NCBI GenBank assembly: GCA_019188255.1 | Contig: JAETXT010000010.1 | Coordinates: 3,534,001 to 3,598,000, forward strand | DNA: 64,000 nt | Direction: 5' to 3' | DNA from: Verticillium longisporum | Lineage: Eukaryota; Ascomycota; Sordariomycetes; Glomerellales; Plectosphaerellaceae | Shown here: in pieces, positions 22,566 to 32,547 of the stretch | How the letters are laid out: every line of letters starts with the position of its first letter | Position numbering within the stretch: the stretch's first letter is position 1 | Notes under the pieces: model-generated | The model's database searches: none | The model's input: only the letters and a program-made list of their open reading frames with translations | Told to the model about the DNA's origin: nothing | Made by a program: the position numbers and the translations under genes

Positions 22566-23975
22566 ATGGCACGCATTCTGAAGTTCGGCTGGCTCAGTCT
22601 CGCCATCGCCTCTGTCGCAGCCTCTAGTGACGCAGCGCCGAGCCAGGAGACGACAAAATGGAGCGCTTTCGAGCATGTCAACGAAGCTCAATTCAGAAAG
22701 GCCATCAAGGAGAACCCATATAGCCTTGTCGCTTGTGAGTGTACCCATCTTCGCGTTAAGTGCCCACGCTGACGTAGATACAGTCACAACTGTACGTTGA
22801 TCCTCTGGTCTGATTTGTTGGCAAAGGTTACTGACAAAAGCGCGATTGGCAGCCTACCAAGTGAGTGACCTCAGTCGTACCATGCGAAGCTGTGACTGAC
22901 ACACGCAGCTTTGATAGCGAGGCCCTCGAGTGGGAATGGCCCGCCATCAAGGAGAAAGAACCCAACGTCCTCTCGGTCGACTGCTCCGCCGAGCCCTACC
23001 TCTGCCTCGAGCACGACGTGAGGGCGTACCCAGCTCTGCGCTTCTACCGCAGCGGCAGCCTCTACGCCCGTTACCGCGGGCCTCGCAAAGCCTCCTCGTG
23101 CGTCCTCACCCCAAAATTTGAGTGACCAATCTCAAAGCCCAAGCCCGGCCTAACCTTTGAATCTCCTGTGCTGCAGTATCCTGCCCTACATGCAACGCAT
23201 CATGCGCCCCGTCGTCGACGGCCTCGAGGCCGCCAACCTGACGTCCTTTAAAGACTCGGACGACGTCGTCTTCATCCTCCACCTGCGCAGCCAGGACGCC
23301 GGACGCGGCCTCTACAAGCGCTTCCACGACCTCGCCGAAGAGTTCCACGACCGCTACACCTTTGCCATCGCCAGCCGCGCCACCGACGGCTCGGCCGACG
23401 AGCTCGGCGAGGACGCGCCCAGCGTGCTGCGCTGCTTCAACCACCGCGACGGCCGCGAGGCCGAGCTCGACCACTTCTTCCAGGACGTCGGCTCACTGCG
23501 GCGCTTCGTCGTCGGCTGCGGCGAGAGGCTCGTCAAGCAGCTCACGCGGCTCAACGCCTGGGGGTTCACCGAGGGCACCGACCCTGTGCTGTACTACTTT
23601 GATGCCGACCCGGAGGCCCGCGACCGCTTCGCCGACGACATGCTGCCCGTGGCCAAGGAGCATGCGGGCCGCGTCACGCTCGTCGCCGTCGACCCCTTTG
23701 TGTTTCCCGAGGTCGTCAACCGCGTCGGACTGCCGTGGGACTTTCCGTCCCTGGCGCTGCAGAACCCCGCTACCAAGACCATGTCGCTGTTCAACAAGGC
23801 CGAGATCAATGCCGGCGTCGTGGGGCGGTTCATTGCTGATGTGTTGCAGCTGAATCCGCCAGCGCAAGTGGCCGCTGCTGAGGAGGTCGTGCCTGAGGTG
23901 CCCGAGGTGCCCGAGATACCTGAAGACGAGGGCGTGGTGCTGGAGGACAAGGACAAGGAACACGATGAGCTGTGA
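22566..23975 (+). CDS. PDI-like ER protein with thioredoxin fold, no CxxC, C-terminal HDEL
   Basis: Five exons: 22566-22734, 22784-22791, 22853-22860, 22909-23097 and 23177-23975. They join in phase to 390 residues. Exons 2 and 3 are only eight bases each, yet all four introns have good GT (GTGAGT, GTACGT, GTGAGT, GTGCGT) and CAG ends. The product has a signal peptide (MARILKFGWLSLAIASVAAS). A thioredoxin-like domain follows in which the active-site loop reads LVAFTTPTNFDSEALEWEW, so the two catalytic cysteines are absent. Further thioredoxin-like domains follow, then a proline/glutamate-rich tail and the ER-retrieval signal HDEL. It is probably a non-catalytic PDI family chaperone of the ER lumen. 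The start ATG at 22566 gives the signal peptide directly. The function beyond ER residence is inferred. Confidence 0.85.
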
Positions 23976-24634
23976 TTTGTATACTCTCCTGATCATACTT
24001 TCAAGACAACTGTTGGTGCAATCGAGCCATTTCATGCACTCATTCGTACTCACACACCTCAACTTCATGGAGAAACAAGGCGTCGAGGGGGAAAAAAGAT
24101 TTGGGCGGGCCAGGATTCGAACCTGGGTCTCCCGAAGACACTGACCCTGGACTGCGACTGCTTTTTCTTTTTTTTATGTGTCATTTGTTTTTTTTTTTTT
24201 TGGCTCCCCGAACAAGACTGCTTTAGGGTCTCCAGTGTCTGGGCGTCATACCACTAGACCACCCGCCCTTTGTTGGGAAGCCATGGGCCTTGTCGGTTCT
24301 GAAGAAGGGCAGAGAGCTGGGAAGTGCTGGCAAAGGGGGGGGCTTCTGTTGAGGGAAGGAGGCTGAGGGCGTGCTTGCCCTTCCTGCTGTTGCGCCTGTC
24401 GGGGAGGGCAAGTGAGTTGGAGAAGGAGCTGGCTGTCCAGGGCAGGTACTTCCCAGGTTGACAGGCCAGACCGGAGCCATTCACACAGAAGCAGGAGGAT
24501 CGAGGATCAGACAGACCAATGTACCTGGTAAGGCAAGGTAGGTACCTAGGTAGGTAGGTAGGTATCATACATTCACGCTCTGAACATCTACGTCTCCAAC
24601 CCCGCTGCCATGCCTACATCTAGGAAGTCTGGTA
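23976..24634. other. Convergent intergenic region with tRNA-like gene and simple repeats
   Basis: About 660 bases between converging genes. It holds the interrupted tRNA-like element (24102-24268), T-rich tracts inside that element (about 24161-24202) and a (TAGG)n tract at about 24533-24564. Nothing else was recognised. Confidence 0.5.
24102..24268 (-). tRNA. tRNA-like gene with ~95-base insertion in the anticodon region, isotype unresolved
   Basis: Read on the minus strand, the 5' end GGGCGGG pairs perfectly with CCCGCCC at the 3' end (acceptor stem). A D-arm with the A-box match TGGTCTAGTGG follows. The T-arm is perfect (CCAGG-TTCGAAT-CCTGG) and contains the B-box GGTTCGAATCC. A run of six T just downstream can terminate pol III. 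Between D-arm and T-arm lie about 125 bases instead of about 25, including long A-runs. The two sides form a long hairpin (AGACACTG with CAGTGTCT, and GACCC with GGGTC) where an anticodon arm should be. The D-arm resembles tRNA-Pro, and TTCGGGA near the 3' side resembles a Pro(CGG) anticodon loop, but I cannot make a canonical anticodon arm. It is either a tRNA with a long structured intron or an interrupted pseudogene. Confidence 0.5.
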
Positions 24635-27600
24635 TCATAGAATTCCCAGTCCCCGGGGACTTCCCTCGCTCCGCCTCGCCCGCGCCGATCGGAACGTCTG
24701 ACGCAGCGCCTTCTTCCAGTCCGAAAACCTCTGCAGCTGTCCGTCTACCATGATCTCGCCTGGTAACAACTCCTTCAGCAGCGGCGGCACGTTCATGAAA
24801 CTGTGGTTCGGGCCGCATGCCGAGGTGTGCCCCGGCGAGAAGCTTCGTTGTTTGATGACGTTCTCCAAACATGGCAGGCAGAAGAGCGTGTCGATGCAGT
24901 ACACGCACACAACGTACTCCTCCTTGCTGTCGAACCTTCGCAGGCAGTAGTCGCAGGAGAGGCCTGGCGTAAAGTTGCCCGTAGGGGAGAAGACCTTGCC
25001 CAGGCTGAGCTCGCTGGCCCGCCCTCGCTTTGGTGAGACGCCTAGTCGCGGCGAGCGGACGCGTCGCTCGGTCATGAGGTTGCTTGACACAGTAGCGGGA
25101 TTGACAGGCGTACGCGTCGACTGCCACAGCGCTCGTGCGTTGCCCAGATCGCCCGCTGCGATGAGGGTTCGCTGCAGGTTGCGAATGCCGATCTCGTCAT
25201 TTTGTGGCTCGTCATCTTCGAGAATGTCGAGATGATCCGCCACAAGCGATGCCGCGAGCTCGCGCGCCTCGTCGGGCCGGTCGCGGAAACGGTAGAAGAG
25301 CACGAGAAAGATGGAAGCCTCGTTGACGTCAAAGCCTGCCATGTGGAGCGGAACGTTGCGGTTCTGGTGCTTGCTTTGCTGGGCCTGCAGCTCCTCGAGC
25401 TTGACGATCCAGGGGTCCACTGCCACGGTGCGCAGCGTAGCATCGCTCTGTAGCGCCTTGAGATAGTACAGACAGGCGAGGTTTTTGAACGAGTTGGCGT
25501 ACTCCACGCGCACTGCAATGCTGCCTCGTGGCTTCCACTCCTGGCAAATCTCCTCCTGAATGGCAATGGCCCTGTCATAGTCACCAGCGGCGCGGTATAC
25601 CTGGCCAAGAGCATTGCGAAGGTAGAATTCGGACCGCGAGTTTTGGGCGTCCTGAGCCAAGGCAATGGCCGCTTGATATCTCCGTGCGATTGTCGCCGTG
25701 TTGTTTGTCCGGGCCGCAGCTTCAGGGATCCAGTCCCGCGTCGAATCATAGCCGATCTGGTCGAGCATAAACCATACCAGCCGGGAGTGCCCTTCTTCCG
25801 TGTAGCGCTCGTCGAGTTCCTTGAGAAGCTTCATGATTTCCGGGATGCGGTTATTCTCGGCGAGAACTCGCATCAATGCAGCCTCGGGCTCGAAAGGTCT
25901 TGCGTCGTACGCTTGCTTGATGGCCTCGCGACCATAGGTGAGCGCGCTCTCGACGCGACCCATTTGTCGATAGCAGTTTGATGCCTCCTTCAAGGCCTTA
26001 TAGAGCCGCCATCGCGCGCCAGCCACCATTTCCGGCGTTGCGTCGTTCTTGTCCTTGATCGTCCTCTCGTCGACTGTAATGGCCATGAGATGAAAGCGAA
26101 GAGCCTTGTGGTAGTCGCCGGCCCGGTAATAACAGATGCCCATTCGGCCAGCCGTCTCCTGAATATTGCGATCAAGCTCCATCGCGCGACTGAAATTGAG
26201 CAGCGCCTTGCCGTAATTGCCCAGGTTAAGCAGAGTACTGCCGATTCTTCGGTACCAGTGGGCCCCCTTTGGCAGACTTGCCCACTTGGCCGCTATCTGA
26301 ACGCGAGACTCGACCGACATGTCCTCCCAATGTGTATCTGAGTCAGACCACTTGTGCCCGCGACTCATCAGCGCCAGGCATTGCACTACACCAAAGCAAA
26401 ACAGCGTGGGCATGTACATGCCAAAGTCTTCTTGGAGCCAGGCATCAGCAAAGACGCTGCCCATTGGGATCAGAGGTCCAAAACGTGTCTTGACGGCTTC
26501 CGCAGCCCAGGCCACCTCGTCAGGTGCGAGTCCACTGACGACGTCTGGATCTGACAGCCAGGTCCTGACAACCTCAATGTTCTCGTCGGTCCAGATGTCG
26601 AGGGCTTCCTCGAACAAATTTGTCCAGGCCAGGATGACAGGTCGCTCCGTCAACATTGTATGAAGAAGTTTGCCAATCTGAGCTTTGTCTTCACGAGACA
26701 AGCTGTCTCTGTCGAGGTGCTCGAGGTGCTCTTGCCAGTACCAGGCCGCGTACTTCTGCAATGACAAGCCCTGGGCGCCGAACGCTGGATAGTTTGGTTC
26801 TGTGAATATGCGCAGGCAGGTCAGAAGAACATGAAGCTTTGCCGCAGCGAATTCAAAGCCAATCGAGGGGTGGTCGCTTGACAGGCGCAGATCTGTCGAA
26901 CAGTCATCGCGAAAGAAGTCGCTAATGGATGCGTGGAAGAACGACACGGATGTGGTGTGCTTGTTCGACCGAAACTCAATGGCATCCGGGCCTTGGGAGT
27001 TCGGGCTGCGTCGTAGTGGCGTGTCCGAAGTTCCTATTGCTTGCATCTCTTGCTGGTGTTGTTCGACAAGTTCGGCTGTCGACATTCCGTCCTCCCGCTC
27101 CAGAGTAAAGAAGGCCGCGAGCTGTGTCCGGAGAGACTCCTCTAGGCGTAGGGGAGGGTCACCGAACTTGAGAGCGAGGATGACCTCAACCTGCTCCAGG
27201 GTTAACGTCATCTCCGCACATGCCACCCAGCGCAAGACTTCGTTGAGATCATCTGCTTCAGCCTGAGTGATTGTTTCCGAGAACCTCAAAACAGATTGTC
27301 GAAGCATGCCGTTGATTTCCTGGGGGTAGGATTGCAGTTTCTCGAGAATACCCCGCGCGTGGCGCTCACGCCCAAGTTCGGCCAGCATGAATTTAGCCAA
27401 TATGAACTGACCGCTTCCATCAACCTGTTTCGTCATGACGGATACAATCTCTTCTCTGAACGAAACAGGGGTTCCGCGTAGAATGCGTGCTTCATTGACA
27501 CCTGCTGTGATGTATGAAATGACATCCTGCCCGTTACGGTCGGCGGTGACATGCAGAATTCGAAGCTGCTGGCCATTGGTCGAGTCATTCTGGAGAGGTG

Positions 27601-28986
27601 GCAGAACCGTCTCGGACATGGCGTTGCGTCCAAAGAGGGCAACTTGGACCCTGGTGCCACCTGGAGACTGTTTGTTGTGCCCATCCAAAAGCGATATGAA
27701 CTCACGCAACTGGACTTGATCCGCTTCGTCTACACCGTCAAGAAGGATGTAGATGTTGCGCTGCCATCGGTCGGGAATGCAAGGCTCAACAAGCAAGCGT
27801 CGGAATGCACTGGAGACGGTTTTGATGTCGTCACTGCTAGACAGGATACGCAGGAGCTGCTTTCCGTAGAAAACGTCGACCTCGCTGACCTGATACGCGA
27901 TGTCTCTGAGAGCTTGAATCACGGACCGTGTCTCTGGGTCAGTCTGCCGAAAGAAGAAGTAGCCCAGCATGTGACTCGTCTCTTGTTCCTCCATCATGCG
28001 GAACCCCGGCGGACCAAGCGTGCTGTGAGGTGGCTCTTGCCGGTGCCTGGGTTGCCGCAGCAGAAGAGAAAGCGACACTGCCCAGACAGCCACGCATCAA
28101 AAGCGGGATCCTGCAGAATCCATTCGCAGGTACCCGGAGTGCGCGTGCGATCGAGCGCTTCATACGTGTCTTGCGGGAAGACACTTGGCTGCAGGATGTC
28201 TCGGAGCTTGTCGCGGTTGGAGTTGAGAGCCTGCTCTCTGGTCTCGGTACGCAGCGTCTGCACGTTAACATCAACCCTGGTCATCATCTCGAGGAGACGC
28301 TCTTGATTCGAGAGTGACTGCTTCACACCAGCCATTGTCTCGGCACCGACGAGGTGGCCCTCCGCCTCGGTCAAGACAGCCAAGCGCTTGAGTGCCTCGG
28401 GTACTGGGCTCTCGTGTCCAAAAAGACGCTTGAAGTAGGCCTTGAGGCGACCGCGTCGCACTTCGGCGGCGGCCAAGACGAAGATCTCAAAGACTGTGAC
28501 GAGAATGGTGACGAGCTTGTCACGTAGCTCGGGAGACAAGTGCTGAGAAACGTAGAACCTCAGACGGGATGTGAAATCTTGCATTTTCTCGAACAGCTCA
28601 ATAATGGAGTCGTAGCAGGCCGACACGTCCTTGGCAGCGTTGACGAGGTACATGACAGCGGCAAAAATGTTCTGACTAGGCGCAAACACCTCGGAGGCAG
28701 CGCCAGCCAGACTCTCACCGACGACCTCGATGGGCATCAGGGCTGCAGACAGGGCGGAGAAGATGCGTTGCCTCTTGGCGCGGAAAGACTCGAACTGCTT
28801 GTTCTGGCGGGCGATGACGGCGAGCATGTCCTCGACGGAGGTCATCGGCGGGTTCATGTAATCAGAGAGGTCCTGATCGGACGACTCGGCATACTTTTTC
28901 TGGGCATCGTGAATAATGGCGGCGAACTGACGCTGCATGCCACTGTCAGTCCGCCGCAAATCTTTCATGTCGGACTTTTCGGTCAT
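24635..28986 (-). CDS. NLR-like STAND protein: Goodbye domain, NACHT-type NTPase, TPR repeats, C-terminal ZZ zinc finger (one frame break)
   Basis: ATG at 28986 opens a 330-codon frame. It holds an N-terminal helical Goodbye domain (about residues 30-160, DMLAVIARQNKQFESFRAKR region) and a helical linker, then the Walker A motif GNPGTGKSH at about residue 311. The frame then runs into TGA next to a G4 run (plus-strand C 28004-28007). The remaining roughly 1120 codons continue in the -1 frame, from RMMEEQETSHMLGYFFF onward. With one more G the protein is about 1450 residues. The second part has Walker B-like NIYILLDGVDEAD (about residue 415). TPR-like helices follow (ALLNFSRAMELDRNIQETAG, GDYDRAIAIQEE), then a C-terminal ZZ-type finger: CDYC, CVYC, FCLPC and a His/Cys/His tail. 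Family role: fungal NLR-like receptors for non-self recognition and programmed cell death; the specific ligand is unknown. No introns were found. Confidence 0.88.
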
Positions 28987-29469
28987 GGCGGTTGGATGAG
29001 GGGCAGAAAGAGGGGCATGAAGGATCGTCGGCAGCTAGTCGACTGCTTTAAGGTCAGTTCTTTGCGGCTCTGTTCTGTCAGTGCCTCGAGTGAGGCTCCG
29101 TGGCGAAAGGAACACGAGAGGGCGGCGAGCTGAAGCGGGTGGTCAAGGGTTCGTAACGAAGAAGTAAACTGAACAAGTGCTTGCGCCTCAAGGAGCAACT
29201 TGGCGGTTGGGCAGTCCTCGGGAGAGCCAGCCCTACGCTTTGTGGTACGGCGGCTCATCATTGGAGATTAGAGGCGGTGACGGGATCCTGCAGATCCGAC
29301 CACTGGGCTCTGTCGCGTCCAGAGTGGAGGCACGGGCTATGTCAACGACTGGAGCCTGGGGGAACTGGGGAAACCAGGGAGGGGCTGTCCGTCAAGGCTT
29401 CCTTCCCCCTCGTCGAGGCATGCATGATGAAAGCATTTTCAGTAAAACTAGCAGCCTTGTGGCGGCGAC

Positions 29470-29513
29470 GTTGTTGATGATGATGTTGTTATTGTTGTTG
29501 TTGTTGTTGTTGG
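29470..29513. repeat. TTG/TGA trinucleotide microsatellite
   Basis: A run of TTG, TGA and TTG units ending in about eight TTG repeats. It lies outside any coding frame, upstream of the STAND gene. Confidence 0.8.
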
Positions 29514-29777
29514 AGACGATGTATCAGAGATGGAGTTGAACCGCGGTTGCCGCAAGAGTTAATTCGGTCAAGCGTGGTGACACACACGCCATGGCACTTA
29601 GGGGAAGAGCAAGACGAGATACAATGCTGACGTAAACTTCTGAGCCGTTGTGCCTTGATCGCTGTGCCTCAGCGCTGTGCCTCGAAAGCTGTGGGGGCTG
29701 ATGTCAATGGCTGAGCGCCTTCCTCACAGCAAATTTTAGTGGAATGCGCGCTAATGTTTCAGGGCCAACGCCCTTGG

Positions 29778-29800
29778 TTGACTGACTGACTGACTGACTG
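29778..29800. repeat. (GACT)n microsatellite
   Basis: Five GACT units in tandem, with a short second copy of the same motif near 29834-29845. A very similar tract occurs at 40908-40930. Confidence 0.8.
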
Positions 29801-30175
29801 CTAGGCTTTCACTTGCATCGACAACCTCACCAATGACTGACTGACCTAGAAAGAGAACTCAAAATTATTGCTACTCTATTGGTATCTCGAGGAATTGACG
29901 AGGCCATGCACTTTACTGCCTAAAATACGCCTGGAATGAATCAGAACGAATGACTTGCCGCCATTCTCTTGCCTACCAGTGCGACAACTGGGCACAAGGC
30001 TGCGACCATGGTCAACTGACCGAACGAGAGGCCAAAATGGCGCCTCTGAAACCGAACATCCGGAAAGACGCGTCGTTTTCGACACATCACCTCCGAGTGA
30101 ACCGTTCATTAGCCGCCACATCTCCCATCCGCCAATCTGGTCGCGGTAGTAACGTCACGTTGCGTTCCTCTAGGC

Positions 30176-31046
30176 TCACCACGTCTGAACGCCCTCCGGC
30201 GCCACGATCTTGCCAGCATCACTATCCCGCTCGCCCTCGACGACGGCTCGAATAAGCTCTCCGCCAACGTCTGGACCGACTGCGCCATGCTTCTTCATTG
30301 ACTCGGCATCTGCCCCAAGCCCCGTAATCAGGAAACCTGGCATGACACCCCAAACCTTGACCTTGTCCTCCGAGAGGATGTGATGCCATGACAGCATGAG
30401 CATGTTGACAGCTGTCTTGCTCGTGCGGTAGCCGACGGGTCCTAGCGTCTCAGGTCCCGACGGTGCCCGTGTCGTCTTGGGCCATCCTGCGGGCGGCACC
30501 GGCCACGGCTCTGGGCCCTGGGCCATGGTTTCAAACGTCGACAGCTTGCTCGTCAGGAAGAGGAGGCGAGGATCCGACGACCTCAGCAGAAGTGGCGCCA
30601 TGGTTTCCGTCAAGACGTGAGTGCCTGATACGTTGGTGTCGAACATTTTGTTGAACGCCTCACGGACAGTCATGTTGGTGCCTGCTGCAAAGTCCAACGC
30701 GTGTCCTGGTGTCGTCAGTCACGGCACCAGGCTGAAGCCCTTGAGTCACACCGAACGTACCATCGTTGTTGACAAGGACATCTATACGACCATGTGATCC
30801 CTCAATACGCTCATACGCCGCCTGTATGGAATGGTCGCTGTCGATGTCGAGCTGTAAGATCTCAATGGTGCTTTCCGACGATGGCACTTCTGCCTGGAGT
30901 TGCTCTTTTGCTGTTTCTCCAGCGTCGGCGGATCGTGAGCCCAGGAGGACATGATACTGCTGCTCAGAGCCAATGAGGGCTTTGATGGCCTCGTACCCAA
31001 CGCCAGAGTTGGCGCCAGTGATCAACACGACACGCTGGCAGGTCAT
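30176..31046 (-). CDS. Short-chain dehydrogenase/reductase (classical SDR)
   Basis: Two exons, 31046-30761 and 30705-30176 (TGA), join in phase to 271 residues. The cofactor-binding motif TGANSGVG is at residues 10-17. VNNDG takes the place of the usual NNAG and is split by the intron (donor GTACGT, acceptor CAG). The substrate-side serine lies in LFLTSK, and the catalytic YxxxK is YRTSK. This is an NAD(P)-dependent oxidoreductase of the carbonyl-reductase-like group; the substrate cannot be told. The start at 31046 (MTCQRVVLITGAN) puts the Rossmann fold at the usual distance. It diverges from the NmrA-like gene, whose start is 590 bases away. Confidence 0.88.
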
Positions 31047-31635
31047 GGTCAATCTGATCTTTGATGTTTAGAACTTGTCTCTCCCTCTCTCCCACTCTTC
31101 CCTTCGCAAAGTCACCAAGGCATGCCTCTCTTATCATTCATGGCACAGCCACAGTTGAGGAGGCGACGGCCGGATGTGACGTCGGCCCCCCAAACTCGGC
31201 GGCCCCACCCGGTGGTGCTTCGGGGCAGTCATCGCGAGCGGCTGCCGGATGACAGTGGCACGGATTGATTGGCCGCACGGCCAGACGACCACACCCACAG
31301 TCGCCCCCAAGGCGCCCGTCGATCGCCTTCAATCGGTCCAGTGTGACCCCTATGACGCCTTCAACACATGCAGCTTTCGTGCCCGCACCCTGGTTTTCGC
31401 TCCGGTGCCTTGGTTTCTGCTTTTTCTGCTCGAGCTAATTCGATCCTAGAGGAGCACATTGGACAGGATTAACCTTCACGATACATGCGCTCTTCGATAC
31501 CTCCATCTTGATCGATTTCCAAAGCCAAGCCGTCGCCTCCCGAACACGCCACCACGACCCCCTCGCCCCGCTTCGCCGCCGCTTCGCAGCCACCTCTCGA
31601 ACCTCACCAAGCTCGACCTGCCGCCGAACCTGACA
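31047..31635. promoter_or_regulatory. Divergent promoter between SDR and NmrA-like gene
   Basis: About 590 bases between divergent starts of two Rossmann-fold oxidoreductase-type genes. The NmrA-like side is C/T-rich (31445-31630), which suggests its transcript leader. No specific site is claimed. Confidence 0.45.
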
Positions 31636-32547
31636 ATGGTCATCGAGAATGTCGCTCTCGTCGGCGCCAACGGCACCCTCGGCTCCGTTCTCCTCGCTAA
31701 GCTTGTCGACTCGGCCGCTTTCAACCTGACAGTCGTCATCCGCAACGGCTCCTCCTCCTCTCCGCCCTACCCCACCTCCCAAGTCCGCGTCGTACATGTC
31801 GTCAAGGAACTCACCTTCGCCTCGTTGAAAGAGGCACTCACCGGCCAGGGCGCTGTCATCGCCGCCTTCCCTCTGAAAACTCCCGACGCACACATTCGCC
31901 TCGTCGAGGCTGCCGCCGCAGCAGGCGTCAAGCTTTTCATCCCCGCCGACTTTGGCAGCATTGACGCTGACAATGCGCGCGCGAGGGAGCTGGTCCCCCT
32001 CTATCGTCACAAGCTTGCCGTGCGCCTGCGCGCGCAGGAGCTGGCAGATGAGCATCCCGGCTTCACCTGGGCGGGTATCGTCTGCGGGCACTTTTTCGAG
32101 TGGGGGATCACGGAGGGCTTCTTCCACACGGACCTGAAGCGGCGCACGGCTGATATCTTTGACGGTGGGAGCCATCGTGCCTCGACGACGACCTTGACGA
32201 GGGTTGGTGAGGCTGTCGTGCGGATTCTCAAGATGCATCCGCGCGAGGAGATCAAGAACCGGACGCTGTTCATCCAGAGCTTTTGCATTGACCAGAATGA
32301 GCTGGTTGCGTCGCTGGAAAAGGCCACGGGCGCCAAGTGGACCGTCAACGATCTTGAGTCGGAAGCCTTCATCAAGGAGAAGAAGGCCAAGGCGGACGGT
32401 GGCGATGTGGCTGCTGTGGAAGATTTGGTGTTTGCGATCGGAACGCTCGACGCGGACTGGACGCAGAGAGATGACTTTGCTATGAAGCTGCTCGGCTTTG
32501 AGGACGAGAATCTGGACCAAGTCGTCGCTTCGGTGTTGAGCAATTAA
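31636..32547 (+). CDS. NmrA-like / isoflavone-reductase-family NAD(P)-binding protein
   Basis: A single exon of 303 residues. The N-terminus reads MVIENVALVGANGTLGSVLL, with the GxxGxxG dinucleotide-binding loop of atypical SDRs. It is followed by VIAAFPLKTPDAHIRLVEAA and by a conserved VKLFIPADFGS segment, both characteristic of the NmrA/PCBER group. Family members act as redox-sensing regulators or as reductases of aromatic metabolites, and sequence alone does not separate these here. A longer in-frame start upstream (non-ATG, from 31459) encodes a basic, proline-rich stretch without family similarity, so ATG 31636 is preferred. No intron. Confidence 0.88.
   Translation: MVIENVALVGANGTLGSVLLAKLVDSAAFNLTVVIRNGSSSSPPYPTSQVRVVHVVKELTFASLKEALTGQGAVIAAFPLKTPDAHIRLVEAAAAAGVKLFIPADFGSIDADNARARELVPLYRHKLAVRLRAQELADEHPGFTWAGIVCGHFFEWGITEGFFHTDLKRRTADIFDGGSHRASTTTLTRVGEAVVRILKMHPREEIKNRTLFIQSFCIDQNELVASLEKATGAKWTVNDLESEAFIKEKKAKADGGDVAAVEDLVFAIGTLDADWTQRDDFAMKLLGFEDENLDQVVASVLSN

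Larger units (their letters stand above)
28987..30175. other. Intergenic: STAND promoter and SDR 3' flank, with simple repeats
   Basis: About 1.2 kb. It holds the 5' flank of the STAND gene, a (TTG)n/(TGA)n microsatellite (29470-29513) and a (GACT)n tract (29778-29800). No gene was seen. Confidence 0.5.

Noticed and set aside
30660..31052. SDR start at 31052
   Set aside because: That codon is TTG. The first ATG, at 31046, already gives the usual distance to the TGANSGVG motif.
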